Below are positions 1 through 8,890 of a stretch of DNA of 40,466 nucleotides, in pieces. The translations under genes were made by a program, and so were the position numbers. This DNA is from Bacteroidota bacterium (lineage in GTDB: Bacteria > Bacteroidota > Bacteroidia > Bacteroidales > B18-G4), in NCBI GenBank assembly GCA_013202965.1, contig JABMQZ010000181.1:1-40466 (forward strand), read 5' to 3'. Below the pieces are notes generated by a model. That model was not told the origin of the DNA. It searched no databases and saw only the letters and a program-made list of their open reading frames with translations. Within the stretch, counting starts at the first letter, position 1. Each line of letters begins with the position of its first letter.

Positions 1-7
1 GAACCCC

Positions 8-2206
8 TTAAAGACTTGCACTAGCAATTGAATCTACGAGGAGATTTTTATATAGAAAATCTGTTATTCTCTTATATAGATGATACCTGGTGTTGCCTCC
101 GTAAATACCATGGTTCTTATTTGGATAGAATTGCATTTCAAACTGCTTATTAGATTCTGTAAGAGCTGTGATCAGATCAATGGAATTCTGAATATGCACA
201 TTGTCATCAGCAGTTCCATGTATAAGAAGGAATTTTCCTTCCATCTGATCAGTGAAATTTATAGGTGAATTATCCTCGTAACCATCCGGGTTTTCCTGAG
301 GTGTCCTCATGAATCGCTCTGTATAGATATTATCGTAATACTTCCAGTTTGTGACAGGAGCCACCGCTACACCAAGGTCAAAAATATCCGCACCTTTAGT
401 CATGCACAATGTTGCCATGAATCCGCCGTAACTCCAGCCGAAAATTCCAATATGTCCATCATCGATCCAGGAGAGGGAAGCGAGATATTTTGCTGCGGCA
501 ATCTGATCTATGGTTTCGTATTTCCCTAACTCCAGGTAAGTCATTTTCTTAAACTCTTCGCCTCTGGCTCCGGTGCCCCGGTTATCAACAGATATACAAA
601 ATATTCCGTTTTGGGCCAGCATCTGGTACCAAAGATTTCCGCCACCCCAGCTATTTAAAACAGTTTGGGAGCCGGGACCTCCATAAACATACATCAAAAC
701 AGGGTATTTTTCGTTTTTGTCAAAATTATGCGGAAGGATCCTCCATGCATTGAGGCTTATGCCATCCTCTGTTGTAATAGTCAGGAATTCTCTCTCTCTA
801 TAGCCATATTCCTGAAGTTTGTCAATTAGCGCCTGATTGTCTTCCAATACCCTGATCTCTTTGCCATTTGATTTGTTCATGCTAATATAGGGTGGCGTAT
901 TGGCATTGGTGTAAGTGTTGATATAATAATCAAAATTTTTGCTGAAGCTGGCACTGTTCGAGCCTTCTTTCGATGAAATCATGCTTATTTCTCCTTTCAG
1001 ACTTACAGAAAGAAGGTCCTTGTTTAGAGCAGAAGTCTTAGCTGCTTCAAAAAATATAAGCTTTCTCTCAGGATCATATCCTTTCAGGTCTGTAACATCC
1101 CATCTCCCTTTCGTGAGTTGTTGCACCAAATTGCCTTGCATATCATAATAATATATGTGATTGTATCCATCTGCTTCACTTGTGATAAGAAAATGATCCG
1201 AATCTATAAAAATGAGGTGATCAGTTATATCGATATAATATTTGTTCTCTTCAGCATATATTACATGGCTCATTCCGGTTTCAGTATCTGCAAGTAAGAT
1301 CTCAAGTCTGTTCTGTAATCGGTTCATGCGTTGGATGGAGAGTATTCCTTCTTTTTTAGTCCATTTTATCCTGGGAATATACTGGTCTGGTTCAGTACCT
1401 ATATCAACGGGAATGCTTAATCCTTTTTCAAGATCATAAATATGAATACTTACCAGAGAGTTGTCTTCACCAGCCTTGGGGTATTTATAGCGGTGCATTT
1501 CCGGATAAAGTTCTCCCCACAGTTGCATTTCGTATTCCACAACATTACTTTCATTAAAACTGTAATATGCAATTTTTGATCCATCGGGCGACCAGAAAAA
1601 TCCTTTGGTAAAACCAAATTCTTCTTCATACACCCAGTCAGTGGTACCATTAATGATGAATCGGTCTTTACCATCTACTGTTATCTGAATTTCCTCTCCG
1701 CTTGACAATTCCTTGTAATAAAGGTTATTTTCACGAACGAAAGCTATTTTGCTTCCATCAGGAGAAAAATGGGCGAGCCGTTGTTTTCCATGATCAGATA
1801 ATGCTGTGAGCTGCTTTGCCTGAAGGTCCCAAATATAAAACCTGGATTTACTTGACCATCTGTAGATACGTTCCGTTTCTGTTGGGATAAGCATTTTTTG
1901 CTCATCCTCGCTAAATGTGTAATTACGCAATTTTATGGGTTCTTCAGAGTTCCGGGGAGTTAGATCAGAACCATTTACGAATATTTTTACCAATTTTCCT
2001 GTTTTGTAGGAGTAAATATTTATATCTCCATTCTCAAGAGTGGTATAATGCTTGCCGTCAGCAAGCGACTTGATGCCATAAACCCCTTGTGAACGAAACT
2101 CATTTCTTTTAATGACATTATCAAGGGTGAAGGTTTTTTCTGTTTCCTGGGCAACTATTAAGGAAACAATTAGTCCAATAAGTAGGGAAAATAATAATTT
2201 CTTCAT
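8..2206 (-). CDS. S9 family dipeptidyl-peptidase IV-like serine peptidase
   Basis: This 732-residue protein begins with a Sec signal peptide (MKKLLFSLLIGLIVSLIVAQ) and is expected in the periplasm or outer envelope. The first two thirds match the eight-bladed beta-propeller of the DPP-IV family, including the substrate-amine-binding DWVYEEEF segment. The C-terminal third is an alpha/beta hydrolase with the nucleophile Ser592 in GWSYGG, the acid in ADDNVH (residues 666-670) and His699 in NHGIYG. The family removes X-Pro or X-Ala dipeptides from peptide N-termini and is typical of proteolytic Bacteroidota. The length is normal for the family and no motif is missing. The gene is divergent from the PorP gene and carries its own -7 element upstream. 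The exact substrate preference within the DPP family is inferred. Confidence 0.93.
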   Translation of the reverse strand: MKKLLFSLLIGLIVSLIVAQETEKTFTLDNVIKRNEFRSQGVYGIKSLADGKHYTTLENGDINIYSYKTGKLVKIFVNGSDLTPRNSEEPIKLRNYTFSEDEQKMLIPTETERIYRWSSKSRFYIWDLQAKQLTALSDHGKQRLAHFSPDGSKIAFVRENNLYYKELSSGEEIQITVDGKDRFIINGTTDWVYEEEFGFTKGFFWSPDGSKIAYYSFNESNVVEYEMQLWGELYPEMHRYKYPKAGEDNSLVSIHIYDLEKGLSIPVDIGTEPDQYIPRIKWTKKEGILSIQRMNRLQNRLEILLADTETGMSHVIYAEENKYYIDITDHLIFIDSDHFLITSEADGYNHIYYYDMQGNLVQQLTKGRWDVTDLKGYDPERKLIFFEAAKTSALNKDLLSVSLKGEISMISSKEGSNSASFSKNFDYYINTYTNANTPPYISMNKSNGKEIRVLEDNQALIDKLQEYGYREREFLTITTEDGISLNAWRILPHNFDKNEKYPVLMYVYGGPGSQTVLNSWGGGNLWYQMLAQNGIFCISVDNRGTGARGEEFKKMTYLELGKYETIDQIAAAKYLASLSWIDDGHIGIFGWSYGGFMATLCMTKGADIFDLGVAVAPVTNWKYYDNIYTERFMRTPQENPDGYEDNSPINFTDQMEGKFLLIHGTADDNVHIQNSIDLITALTESNKQFEMQFYPNKNHGIYGGNTRYHLYKRITDFLYKNLLVDSIASASL

Positions 2207-2237
2207 CCTAATGTTTTATTAGTAATTGCTGAATATG

Positions 2238-2245
2238 CAAAGATA
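2238..2245 (-). promoter_or_regulatory. Bacteroidota -7 element for the DPP-IV-like gene
   Basis: The minus strand reads TATCTTTG, an exact match to the TAnnTTTG -7 element of the Bacteroidota housekeeping sigma factor, about 32 nt before the start codon. No clear TTTG -33 partner is visible. Confidence 0.5.
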
Positions 2246-2337
2246 TAATAATCGGGTAAGCCTAGGATGATTAATTTATTTTCATTATTAATAAGCGCAT
2301 GCTTTTTTTTAGTATTTTCACGATCCCAATTAAAAAT

Positions 2338-2345
2338 TATCTTTG
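2338..2345 (+). promoter_or_regulatory. Bacteroidota -7 element for the PorP/SprF gene
   Basis: TATCTTTG matches TAnnTTTG. A near -33 element (TTTC) lies about 18 nt upstream. It would give a 5' leader of roughly 110 nt for the gene at 2460. Confidence 0.5.
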
Positions 2346-2459
2346 AACATTTTATCGTTAAGGTTTTGTAACATATTACTGATGTTTACGTAAGAATAGT
2401 TCAATATATTAACGGTAAATAATAAACAGAACTAAATCATTTCTAATTAGGGGGCAGCT

Positions 2460-3530
2460 ATGAAGCGCAAAATTACTTTTTTGATTCTTTTTAACTTTCT
2501 TATAAGCTGTGGATTAACAGCACAGGATTTTGATTTCTCCCAGTGGTATAATAACCCGACTTATTATAATCCTGCATATGTTGGCCTCACGCCTGGGTTT
2601 AAAGCCCGATTTACTTATCGCAGGCAAATGGTTAAGATCGCTGGCGATTTTAAAACCTATGCTTTTTCAGCGGATATTGCTGAACGTAACTTGCCGGGTG
2701 CAGGTGGTATTGGGATTCTGGTTGATAATTATAATGCTTCACAGGGCTTGGTAAATCATACGATCGTTGGGGTCATGCCATCGGTCCGGGTGCCAATTGC
2801 AGAGTATATGGTGATGCAGTTAGGTATTCAGGCTGCTTTCGTACAGAAAAGACTGAATTGGGATAATCTTATTTTCCCCGATCAATTAGATCCACGATAT
2901 GGTAATATTTATCAAACAGGATTTATAGCTCCGAACAACGATAAGGTTACATATCCCGATTTTACTGCCGGATTGCTGTTTCAATTCAAAGGGAACAATG
3001 TTTCCGGAGTGGTTGGCGGAGCCTGGCATCATCTGACAAGGCCGAATGAATCATTTTATGAGGGCACCTCACCACTTGCACGAAAATGGGTTGTTCATAT
3101 GGATCTGATCTGGGAACTTGATCAGAATAACAGGGGAGGGTATCACAAACGGCGCACTGCCGGGTTTAAGGTAAATCCTGGTTTTATCTTTCAGAACCAG
3201 GCCACTTTAAGTCAGTATGCCATTGGCGTAAACTTTTATTTTACCAGTGTTTACCTTGGTATGTGGTATAAAAACGAGGCCTTCCAATATGACACCTACA
3301 GTACATTTTCTGTAATGGGTGGTGTCAGGATTCCCTTCTCTGAAGTTGCAAACATGAAAGTCATATATAGTTACGATTTCGTGATCTATCCTGAATATTC
3401 CTTTACAGGGCCGACTCATGAATTTACACTTTTGTTTGAATTCGATGACATTGGATTATTTCAGCCTAAGACTATCGGAACCGCCCGGCATCGCGGGAAT
3501 GGATCTGTAATGGAATGCTCACCATTCTAA
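2460..3530 (+). CDS. PorP/SprF family type IX secretion membrane protein
   Basis: This 356-residue protein has a signal peptide ending near TAQDFDF, followed by the family's characteristic QWYNNPTYYNPAYVGL opening, in which the NPA motif is strongly conserved. Alternating hydrophobic strands indicate an outer-membrane beta-barrel. The C-terminus ends in MECSPF, close to the usual Cys-Pro-x-Phe tail. PorP/SprF proteins bind at the outer membrane and serve particular T9SS cargo with type B C-terminal domains, as SprF does for SprB. The large PKD protein ending at 3910 has such a domain and is the likely partner, although the two genes converge rather than form the usual co-directional pair. The family call is firm; the pairing is inferred. 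Confidence 0.92.
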   Translation: MKRKITFLILFNFLISCGLTAQDFDFSQWYNNPTYYNPAYVGLTPGFKARFTYRRQMVKIAGDFKTYAFSADIAERNLPGAGGIGILVDNYNASQGLVNHTIVGVMPSVRVPIAEYMVMQLGIQAAFVQKRLNWDNLIFPDQLDPRYGNIYQTGFIAPNNDKVTYPDFTAGLLFQFKGNNVSGVVGGAWHHLTRPNESFYEGTSPLARKWVVHMDLIWELDQNNRGGYHKRRTAGFKVNPGFIFQNQATLSQYAIGVNFYFTSVYLGMWYKNEAFQYDTYSTFSVMGGVRIPFSEVANMKVIYSYDFVIYPEYSFTGPTHEFTLLFEFDDIGLFQPKTIGTARHRGNGSVMECSPF

Positions 3531-3549
3531 GCCTAAGCAACAAATTCTT

Positions 3550-3635
3550 TGCCCTTCCTCGTGATACCATACTCCTGCACTGAAGCCTCCGCCAAGACTA
3601 CGACTGCCACCGGAAGTTTCGACGCAAGCGTATGT
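3550..3635 (-). repeat. Copy A of a GC-richer dispersed intergenic repeat
   Basis: Read on the minus strand, this stretch contains GCTTGCGTC and, further on, TTGGCGGAGGCTTCAG and GAGTAT in the same order and similar spacing as the element at 28426-28530. It is noticeably richer in G and C than the surrounding intergenic DNA and does not hold a believable gene. It lies just after the PorP stop codon. Confidence 0.4.
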
Positions 3636-3756
3636 TTTACCGCACTCATTCATAGTTTCTCGAAGGCCAGGACGGAAGCAGAATAACATGGATGAATTCG
3701 CCAAACAGATTTACTGCTACTTCGTAAATTATAATTGAGTCTCATTGATGAGAAGA

Positions 3757-3790
3757 GTGGGTGTGAATTTTGAACTAAATTCACACCCAC
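3757..3790. terminator. Perfect 14-bp hairpin after the PorP gene
   Basis: GTGGGTGTGAATTT and AAATTCACACCCAC are exact inverted repeats around the 6-nt loop TGAACT. No U-run follows on either strand, so this may be an RNA stability or non-canonical termination structure. A smaller hairpin (TCTCAT/ATGAGA) sits at 3740-3753, and two near-identical 17-bp direct repeats beginning TCAAGCAAA lie at 3801-3834. Confidence 0.4.
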
Positions 3791-3855
3791 TGAAACCAAT
3801 TCAAGCAAAGAAACATCTCAAGCAAATAAACAAATAAGAATACCAATGAAGACAA

Positions 3856-3890
3856 AAAACCCGGCATGTGATTACACCATGCCGGGTTTT
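3856..3890 (-). terminator. Intrinsic terminator of the PKD protein gene
   Basis: A 13-bp perfect stem (AAAACCCGGCATG with CATGCCGGGTTTT) encloses a 9-nt loop. On the minus strand it is followed by a T-rich tract, 20 nt beyond the stop codon at 3910. Confidence 0.85.
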
Positions 3891-3909
3891 CAGATAATGA
3901 AATTGAATT

Positions 3910-6900
3910 TTATCTAATAAGCGTGACTACACCGGATGTATGATAGTTTCCATCTTCATCCAGCATACCGCGCCATATAGTGCCATCAACAAAGGTACCT
4001 GATGCCTTCCAGATATAATTGCCAACTGAAAGAAATACTGTGTTTCTGTCATTATCCTTCCAACCATTCCAGCTGCCAGTAGGCACACCATTACCAGTTA
4101 ATTGTGTTGAAGACCATACAAGATTACCCCATTGTGTATATACGGCGATCTTAAACTTCTTTAGGTTTATTCCCGTCGGCCTGAACCTTCTCAATTCGGA
4201 CTTGCCCCTAGGCTGAAAAGCATTCGGAATAAAAAGGCCTTTGAATAGGATCTCGTATTCGAGAATGCTTGAATCGGGGCAGCCAAAATCGTTATAGGAC
4301 ACCAGCAAAATTGTGTATGTGCCATCTCCCAGGTACTTGACCACCGGACTGAATTCATCTGATGTTTCCCCGTTGCCAAAGTCCCATTCATATTCCACAG
4401 CTCCCAAAGTGGTGTTTTCAAGCAATATCTGTCCCTGTGTGTTTTCATAATTGTCTACAATAACGAAACTGGCATCTGGTACATCATGGACATCAATTGT
4501 TTTTTGAATGGTATCAAGGCACTGATTCATATCCTCAATGATCAAAGTAACAGTATATGGCCCGGCAGCAGTATATGTGTATGTTGGGTCCTGGAGGACA
4601 GAGGTATCGTTTGCTGAAAATGAATCTCCAAAACTCCAATTCCATTGGTAGATCTCAGAACCGGATTGGATTGATTCATCAAAGAATTCTGTCGAAATTT
4701 CAAGACAGGAACTTGTATTGCTGAATTCTGCCTCAGGCGGTTCAAATATATCAATGGGGTTCACCAGTGTATCTGTACAGCCGTTGTCGCTGGTAACGAT
4801 CAACTCCACATCATATGTGCCGGCTGCCGGATAATTATAGCCTGGATTCTCCAGTGTTGAGGTATCATCAGGATTGCTTAGGTCACCAAAATTCCATTCC
4901 CATCCGATAACATTACCGCCATTGCCTTCTGCACGGCTTTCGAAGAAGGTAGTATGATTGTAACATGTAGCAAAGGATAAGAAGTCAGAAACAGGTGTAG
5001 GGCTGATTTCCACTTGCATAAACGCTGTATCCCTAAAAGTATTTCCATTGACATTTGCAAAAATAATAAAGGCAACTGTATAGGTGCCGGGGTCCTCAAA
5101 TACGTGGCAAATGGTATCCGGTTCAGAAGTAAATATATCAACATTGCCATCTCCATAACTGAATTGCCATTGGTTGATACCGCCGGATGATCCGTAGAAT
5201 TCTGCTGTGTTCACGAAACACACTGGTTGAGCAGAACAGAATGGCGGATCAATGACTTCAAAGGAAGCGGCAACACATGGCCCTTTGTATACAGCTTTGA
5301 TAATAGAATCATAACATCCCAGGTAATTAGACACCAATAATGTTACATAATAAATACTGTCGCTGCCTGAGTATACATGGGTTGGATATTGTTCTGTTGA
5401 AGTATTGCCGGAACTGCCAGGATCACCGAAATCCCAATACCAGGATTGGATGAAGGTACCATTGCCCACTGAGAGATCATAGAATGATGTAGGCGTGTCA
5501 CAATATGCAGTATCTGTAATAAAGTCGGGTGTTGGCAATGAATCAACGGTAAGCTGATGATATGATGTGGCTGAGCAGCCGTAAATATCCGTAGCATCCA
5601 AATATACAAGGTAGGTTCCCGGTGCAGGATAGAGATAGGATACAGTATCACTTGGAGTGGAAAATACAGGTGATCCGTCTCCAAAGTCCCAATTCCATTC
5701 TGCAATGGAATCATTGCTTGGCATAAAACTGCCTTCAAACAATGTCCTTTCCCTGTAACAGACTTGATCTGCAATAAAATCAACACTTACCTGGCCGAAT
5801 AAACACACTGTATCAGAATAAGTACTGGTACAAAGGTTTTCATCAGTTACAGTGAGGTTTACAATGTAACATGAATCCAGGTTATCATAAATATATGAAG
5901 GGTTGATCTCGGATGAGAAATAACCGTCGTCCAATTCCCATTGCCAGGACTGCAGCGGACTTCCGCTTGATCCGTATGTTGACTCATCATTAAACTGGAC
6001 AAGACCAGGAGGTTCACAAAACTGGTTAAAAGTGAAAGCAGCCTGCGGCACGTCATACACTTCCACCCATTGCCCGATCGTGGCAGCGCAAGCATTATTG
6101 TCTGTAACTGTCAATTCTACGAAATAATTATCTATGGCAGAAAACAGAAAACCGGTGTTTTGTAAATCGGAAGTGTCACCGGGAGCAAGGCCCGGATCAT
6201 TAAATTTCCAGAACCAGCTGCTTATTATGGCATCGCCAGGTATTGATTGATCCGTAAAGAAAGTGGAATCATTAAAGCAGCCCGGTGTGAATGTATAATC
6301 AGCTGTAGGAATCTGGAATACACTTACAGGAAGTATTATTATATTCTCACATCCTGCCGTATCTGTGATGGTGAGTGATACATCGAAAACTCCTGAAGTA
6401 GTGAAAAGATGCCATGGGTTGGCCAGGGATGATGTATCGCTGGTTCCTGAAGCGGGATCACCAAAGTCCCAGAAGTAACTCATCACTGTAGCAATATTGG
6501 TGGTATCAGGATCGACACTGAAATAAGCTGCTTCGTTCTGACATACTCCTCCAGCTGGTGATACATTAAAATATACCGGAGGTGGAGGGTAAATTTCTAT
6601 CTGGTGTGATATTGAATCAAAACAACCATTTGAGTTCATTACTTCAAGGAAAATAGTATATATTCCGGCATTTGCGAACAAATGGTAAGGATTTTGAAGA
6701 TTTGAAGTATTATTGGAACCAGAAGCCGGATCACCGAAATCCCAACTCCATGTTTGTATATTCGTGCCAAATCCGAGTGACAAATCAAAAAACTGAATAA
6801 GGTTGCCCTCGCACCTGGGTTCTCCTGCAGTGTACTCAGCCTGTGGAGAGATACTTACCACGATCTCGTGTGTGGTCGAGTCAATGCAGCCCGCATTCGA

Positions 6901-8727
6901 AGTAATTACCAGAGAAGCGATGTAGTATCCGGGTATTGCATATGTATGTGTAACATTCGGAGGATCAGGAAAGAGAACAATGGTGTCAGAACCGTCGCCG
7001 AAGTACCAGTGCCATTCCGTTACCCAGCCGTTTGGTGCCAGTGACAGATCGAAAAAGTCGACTGGAGTTCCTTCACAGGATGGGGAAGATGTGTTGAAAT
7101 CAGCATATGGCAAAGGATTTACAGTCATGGTATGAGTGGCTGTGCTATCACAAGCATTAGCATCCACGGCTGTGAGCGTAACAGTATAAACACCGGGTGC
7201 AGCGTAGACATACTGTGGATTCTGAAGTACAGAGGTTCCCCCATCTCCGAAGGTCCATGCCCAGGTAACGATATTCGGTGAGCCTGAACCGTAGAAATTA
7301 GCTATTGCGTTTACACAAATTGTATCTGCATCTGTCGTGATCGTAACATCAGGGAGCGGATTAATATCAACAGGGTATGTAATGGTGTCTGTGCAACCGT
7401 CTGTATTTGTAACGATCATTAAAACAGAGAATGTTCCCCCTGAAGAAAATAAGTGTGAAGGATTCTGCAATGTAGAGCTATTAAATATGCCAGATGCAGG
7501 GTCACCAAAATCCCAATACCAGCTTACAAGGCTATTTCCCCCATTGGTTGAGGAAAGATCGATGAAAGATACTGGCTCTCCATTACACCCTGAGGTAAAG
7601 GTGAAATCAGCAATCGGATTGGCTACAATGATCACATCCCTGAAGGTGCTATTGGTACAACTATCAGAATCAGTTACGCTTAAGGTAACCTGGAAGGTTC
7701 CCGTATTAGAATACAAATGGGCAACATTCGGATTATCCGGAAAATTAACTGTGAGGTTGGTATCATCACCAAAATCCCACACCCATTGGGTAATGTATCC
7801 ATTTGGTGAAGTTGAGATATTGACGAAGTTTACAGAATCATTCATACAGGTCGGGCCGTCATGAAAGAAGTTTGCTGTTGGCAATTCGTTTACTGTAACA
7901 GGATAGCTGATGGTATTTGTACATCCTGATGTATCTTCTATCAAAAGGCTTGCATTATAAATGCCCGGCGAAAGATATGTATGGATAGCATCCTGTGTAT
8001 AAGCTGCCCCGCCATCACCGAAATCCCATGTCCAGGAGGTGATAACCGTGGAAGTGCTGCTGCCATAAAAATTCGTAATACTGTTAAGACAGGTCGGATC
8101 CGGGCTGAAAGTGAAATCAACATCAGGTATGGCAGCCACATTCACCTGATGAATGGCTGTATCTGAACATCCGTTGACATCATTTACCATTAAGATAACA
8201 GTGTATGAGCCAGGAAGGGCATAAAGGTGTATAGGATTTTGGATAGTCGAAAATTGTCCATCACCGAAATCCCAGTCCCAGGTGACGATAGGATTTCCGG
8301 AGGTTCCGAAAAAAGAAGTGGCTCCACCATCGCATGTAGGTTCAGGATCCCATGTAAAATATACAGTTGGGAGACCAGGAACCGTCATAACGTTGGTGGC
8401 AATATCTGTACATGTAACACCGCTGGAGTCTGCAGTAACAGTCAGGGTTACAATGTAGGGAGATCCCGGTACATAAACATGTACAGGGTTCTGAAGCGTT
8501 GATGTATTGCCATCACCAAAATCCCAGTCCCAGGCTACAATGGTATAGTTTTGGGCGGCAGTTGATAAATCTGCAAATTGAATCGTAGAACAAGCTATTA
8601 ATGAGCCATTAAATGCAGCATTGGCACTGCATTGTCCGTAAGTATTTGCGTGGCCCAGAAATCCAAAGATCAGTATAAATAGTAATTTTGGAAAAAACAG
8701 CTTTTTAAGTTTGTGCCTGGCTTCCAT
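3910..8727 (-). CDS. Giant PKD-repeat surface protein with T9SS type B sorting domain
   Basis: From the chosen ATG the product is 1605 residues, starting MEARHKLKKLF with a signal peptide that ends near NTYGQC. An earlier in-frame ATG at 8766 would place 13 extra residues before this signal and is less likely. I count 17 consecutive PKD-like domains of about 85 residues, most with a WxWDFGDG or WYWDFGDP core. Nearly all repeats carry one Cys near the start and one in a GCxD motif near the end, suggesting a disulfide per domain; the last repeat lacks the first Cys. The C-terminal ~100 residues (IPNAFQPRG... WNGWKDND... VGNYIWKA) are a CHU_C/type B T9SS sorting domain. It is probably exported across the outer membrane and displayed or released as an adhesin or gliding-type filament. 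No enzyme domain is visible. Confidence 0.92.
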   Translation of the reverse strand: MEARHKLKKLFFPKLLFILIFGFLGHANTYGQCSANAAFNGSLIACSTIQFADLSTAAQNYTIVAWDWDFGDGNTSTLQNPVHVYVPGSPYIVTLTVTADSSGVTCTDIATNVMTVPGLPTVYFTWDPEPTCDGGATSFFGTSGNPIVTWDWDFGDGQFSTIQNPIHLYALPGSYTVILMVNDVNGCSDTAIHQVNVAAIPDVDFTFSPDPTCLNSITNFYGSSTSTVITSWTWDFGDGGAAYTQDAIHTYLSPGIYNASLLIEDTSGCTNTISYPVTVNELPTANFFHDGPTCMNDSVNFVNISTSPNGYITQWVWDFGDDTNLTVNFPDNPNVAHLYSNTGTFQVTLSVTDSDSCTNSTFRDVIIVANPIADFTFTSGCNGEPVSFIDLSSTNGGNSLVSWYWDFGDPASGIFNSSTLQNPSHLFSSGGTFSVLMIVTNTDGCTDTITYPVDINPLPDVTITTDADTICVNAIANFYGSGSPNIVTWAWTFGDGGTSVLQNPQYVYAAPGVYTVTLTAVDANACDSTATHTMTVNPLPYADFNTSSPSCEGTPVDFFDLSLAPNGWVTEWHWYFGDGSDTIVLFPDPPNVTHTYAIPGYYIASLVITSNAGCIDSTTHEIVVSISPQAEYTAGEPRCEGNLIQFFDLSLGFGTNIQTWSWDFGDPASGSNNTSNLQNPYHLFANAGIYTIFLEVMNSNGCFDSISHQIEIYPPPPVYFNVSPAGGVCQNEAAYFSVDPDTTNIATVMSYFWDFGDPASGTSDTSSLANPWHLFTTSGVFDVSLTITDTAGCENIIILPVSVFQIPTADYTFTPGCFNDSTFFTDQSIPGDAIISSWFWKFNDPGLAPGDTSDLQNTGFLFSAIDNYFVELTVTDNNACAATIGQWVEVYDVPQAAFTFNQFCEPPGLVQFNDESTYGSSGSPLQSWQWELDDGYFSSEINPSYIYDNLDSCYIVNLTVTDENLCTSTYSDTVCLFGQVSVDFIADQVCYRERTLFEGSFMPSNDSIAEWNWDFGDGSPVFSTPSDTVSYLYPAPGTYLVYLDATDIYGCSATSYHQLTVDSLPTPDFITDTAYCDTPTSFYDLSVGNGTFIQSWYWDFGDPGSSGNTSTEQYPTHVYSGSDSIYYVTLLVSNYLGCYDSIIKAVYKGPCVAASFEVIDPPFCSAQPVCFVNTAEFYGSSGGINQWQFSYGDGNVDIFTSEPDTICHVFEDPGTYTVAFIIFANVNGNTFRDTAFMQVEISPTPVSDFLSFATCYNHTTFFESRAEGNGGNVIGWEWNFGDLSNPDDTSTLENPGYNYPAAGTYDVELIVTSDNGCTDTLVNPIDIFEPPEAEFSNTSSCLEISTEFFDESIQSGSEIYQWNWSFGDSFSANDTSVLQDPTYTYTAAGPYTVTLIIEDMNQCLDTIQKTIDVHDVPDASFVIVDNYENTQGQILLENTTLGAVEYEWDFGNGETSDEFSPVVKYLGDGTYTILLVSYNDFGCPDSSILEYEILFKGLFIPNAFQPRGKSELRRFRPTGINLKKFKIAVYTQWGNLVWSSTQLTGNGVPTGSWNGWKDNDRNTVFLSVGNYIWKASGTFVDGTIWRGMLDEDGNYHTSGVVTLIR

Positions 8728-8890
8728 CTTTGTGTTTGGTTTTAGTTTATTATTAATGACCATCATGCGCCTATCCTTGAATTAATACGCAGGATCGCCT
8801 TATAATATTTATTTATCCTATGTACGTATTAACTTTAAAAAGGTTCTGCAAAATACACTATATTTTAGACTTTAGAAAGTATCCAGATCA

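Noticed and set aside
3519-3704. A 61-codon minus-strand frame after the PorP gene
   Set aside because: It lies in the dispersed-repeat copy, has no recognisable protein features and overlaps the PorP stop. The composition is explained by the repeat.
7337-7864. A 175-codon plus-strand frame inside the PKD gene
   Set aside because: It is an antisense shadow of the repetitive PKD coding sequence; no signal, promoter or domain supports it.
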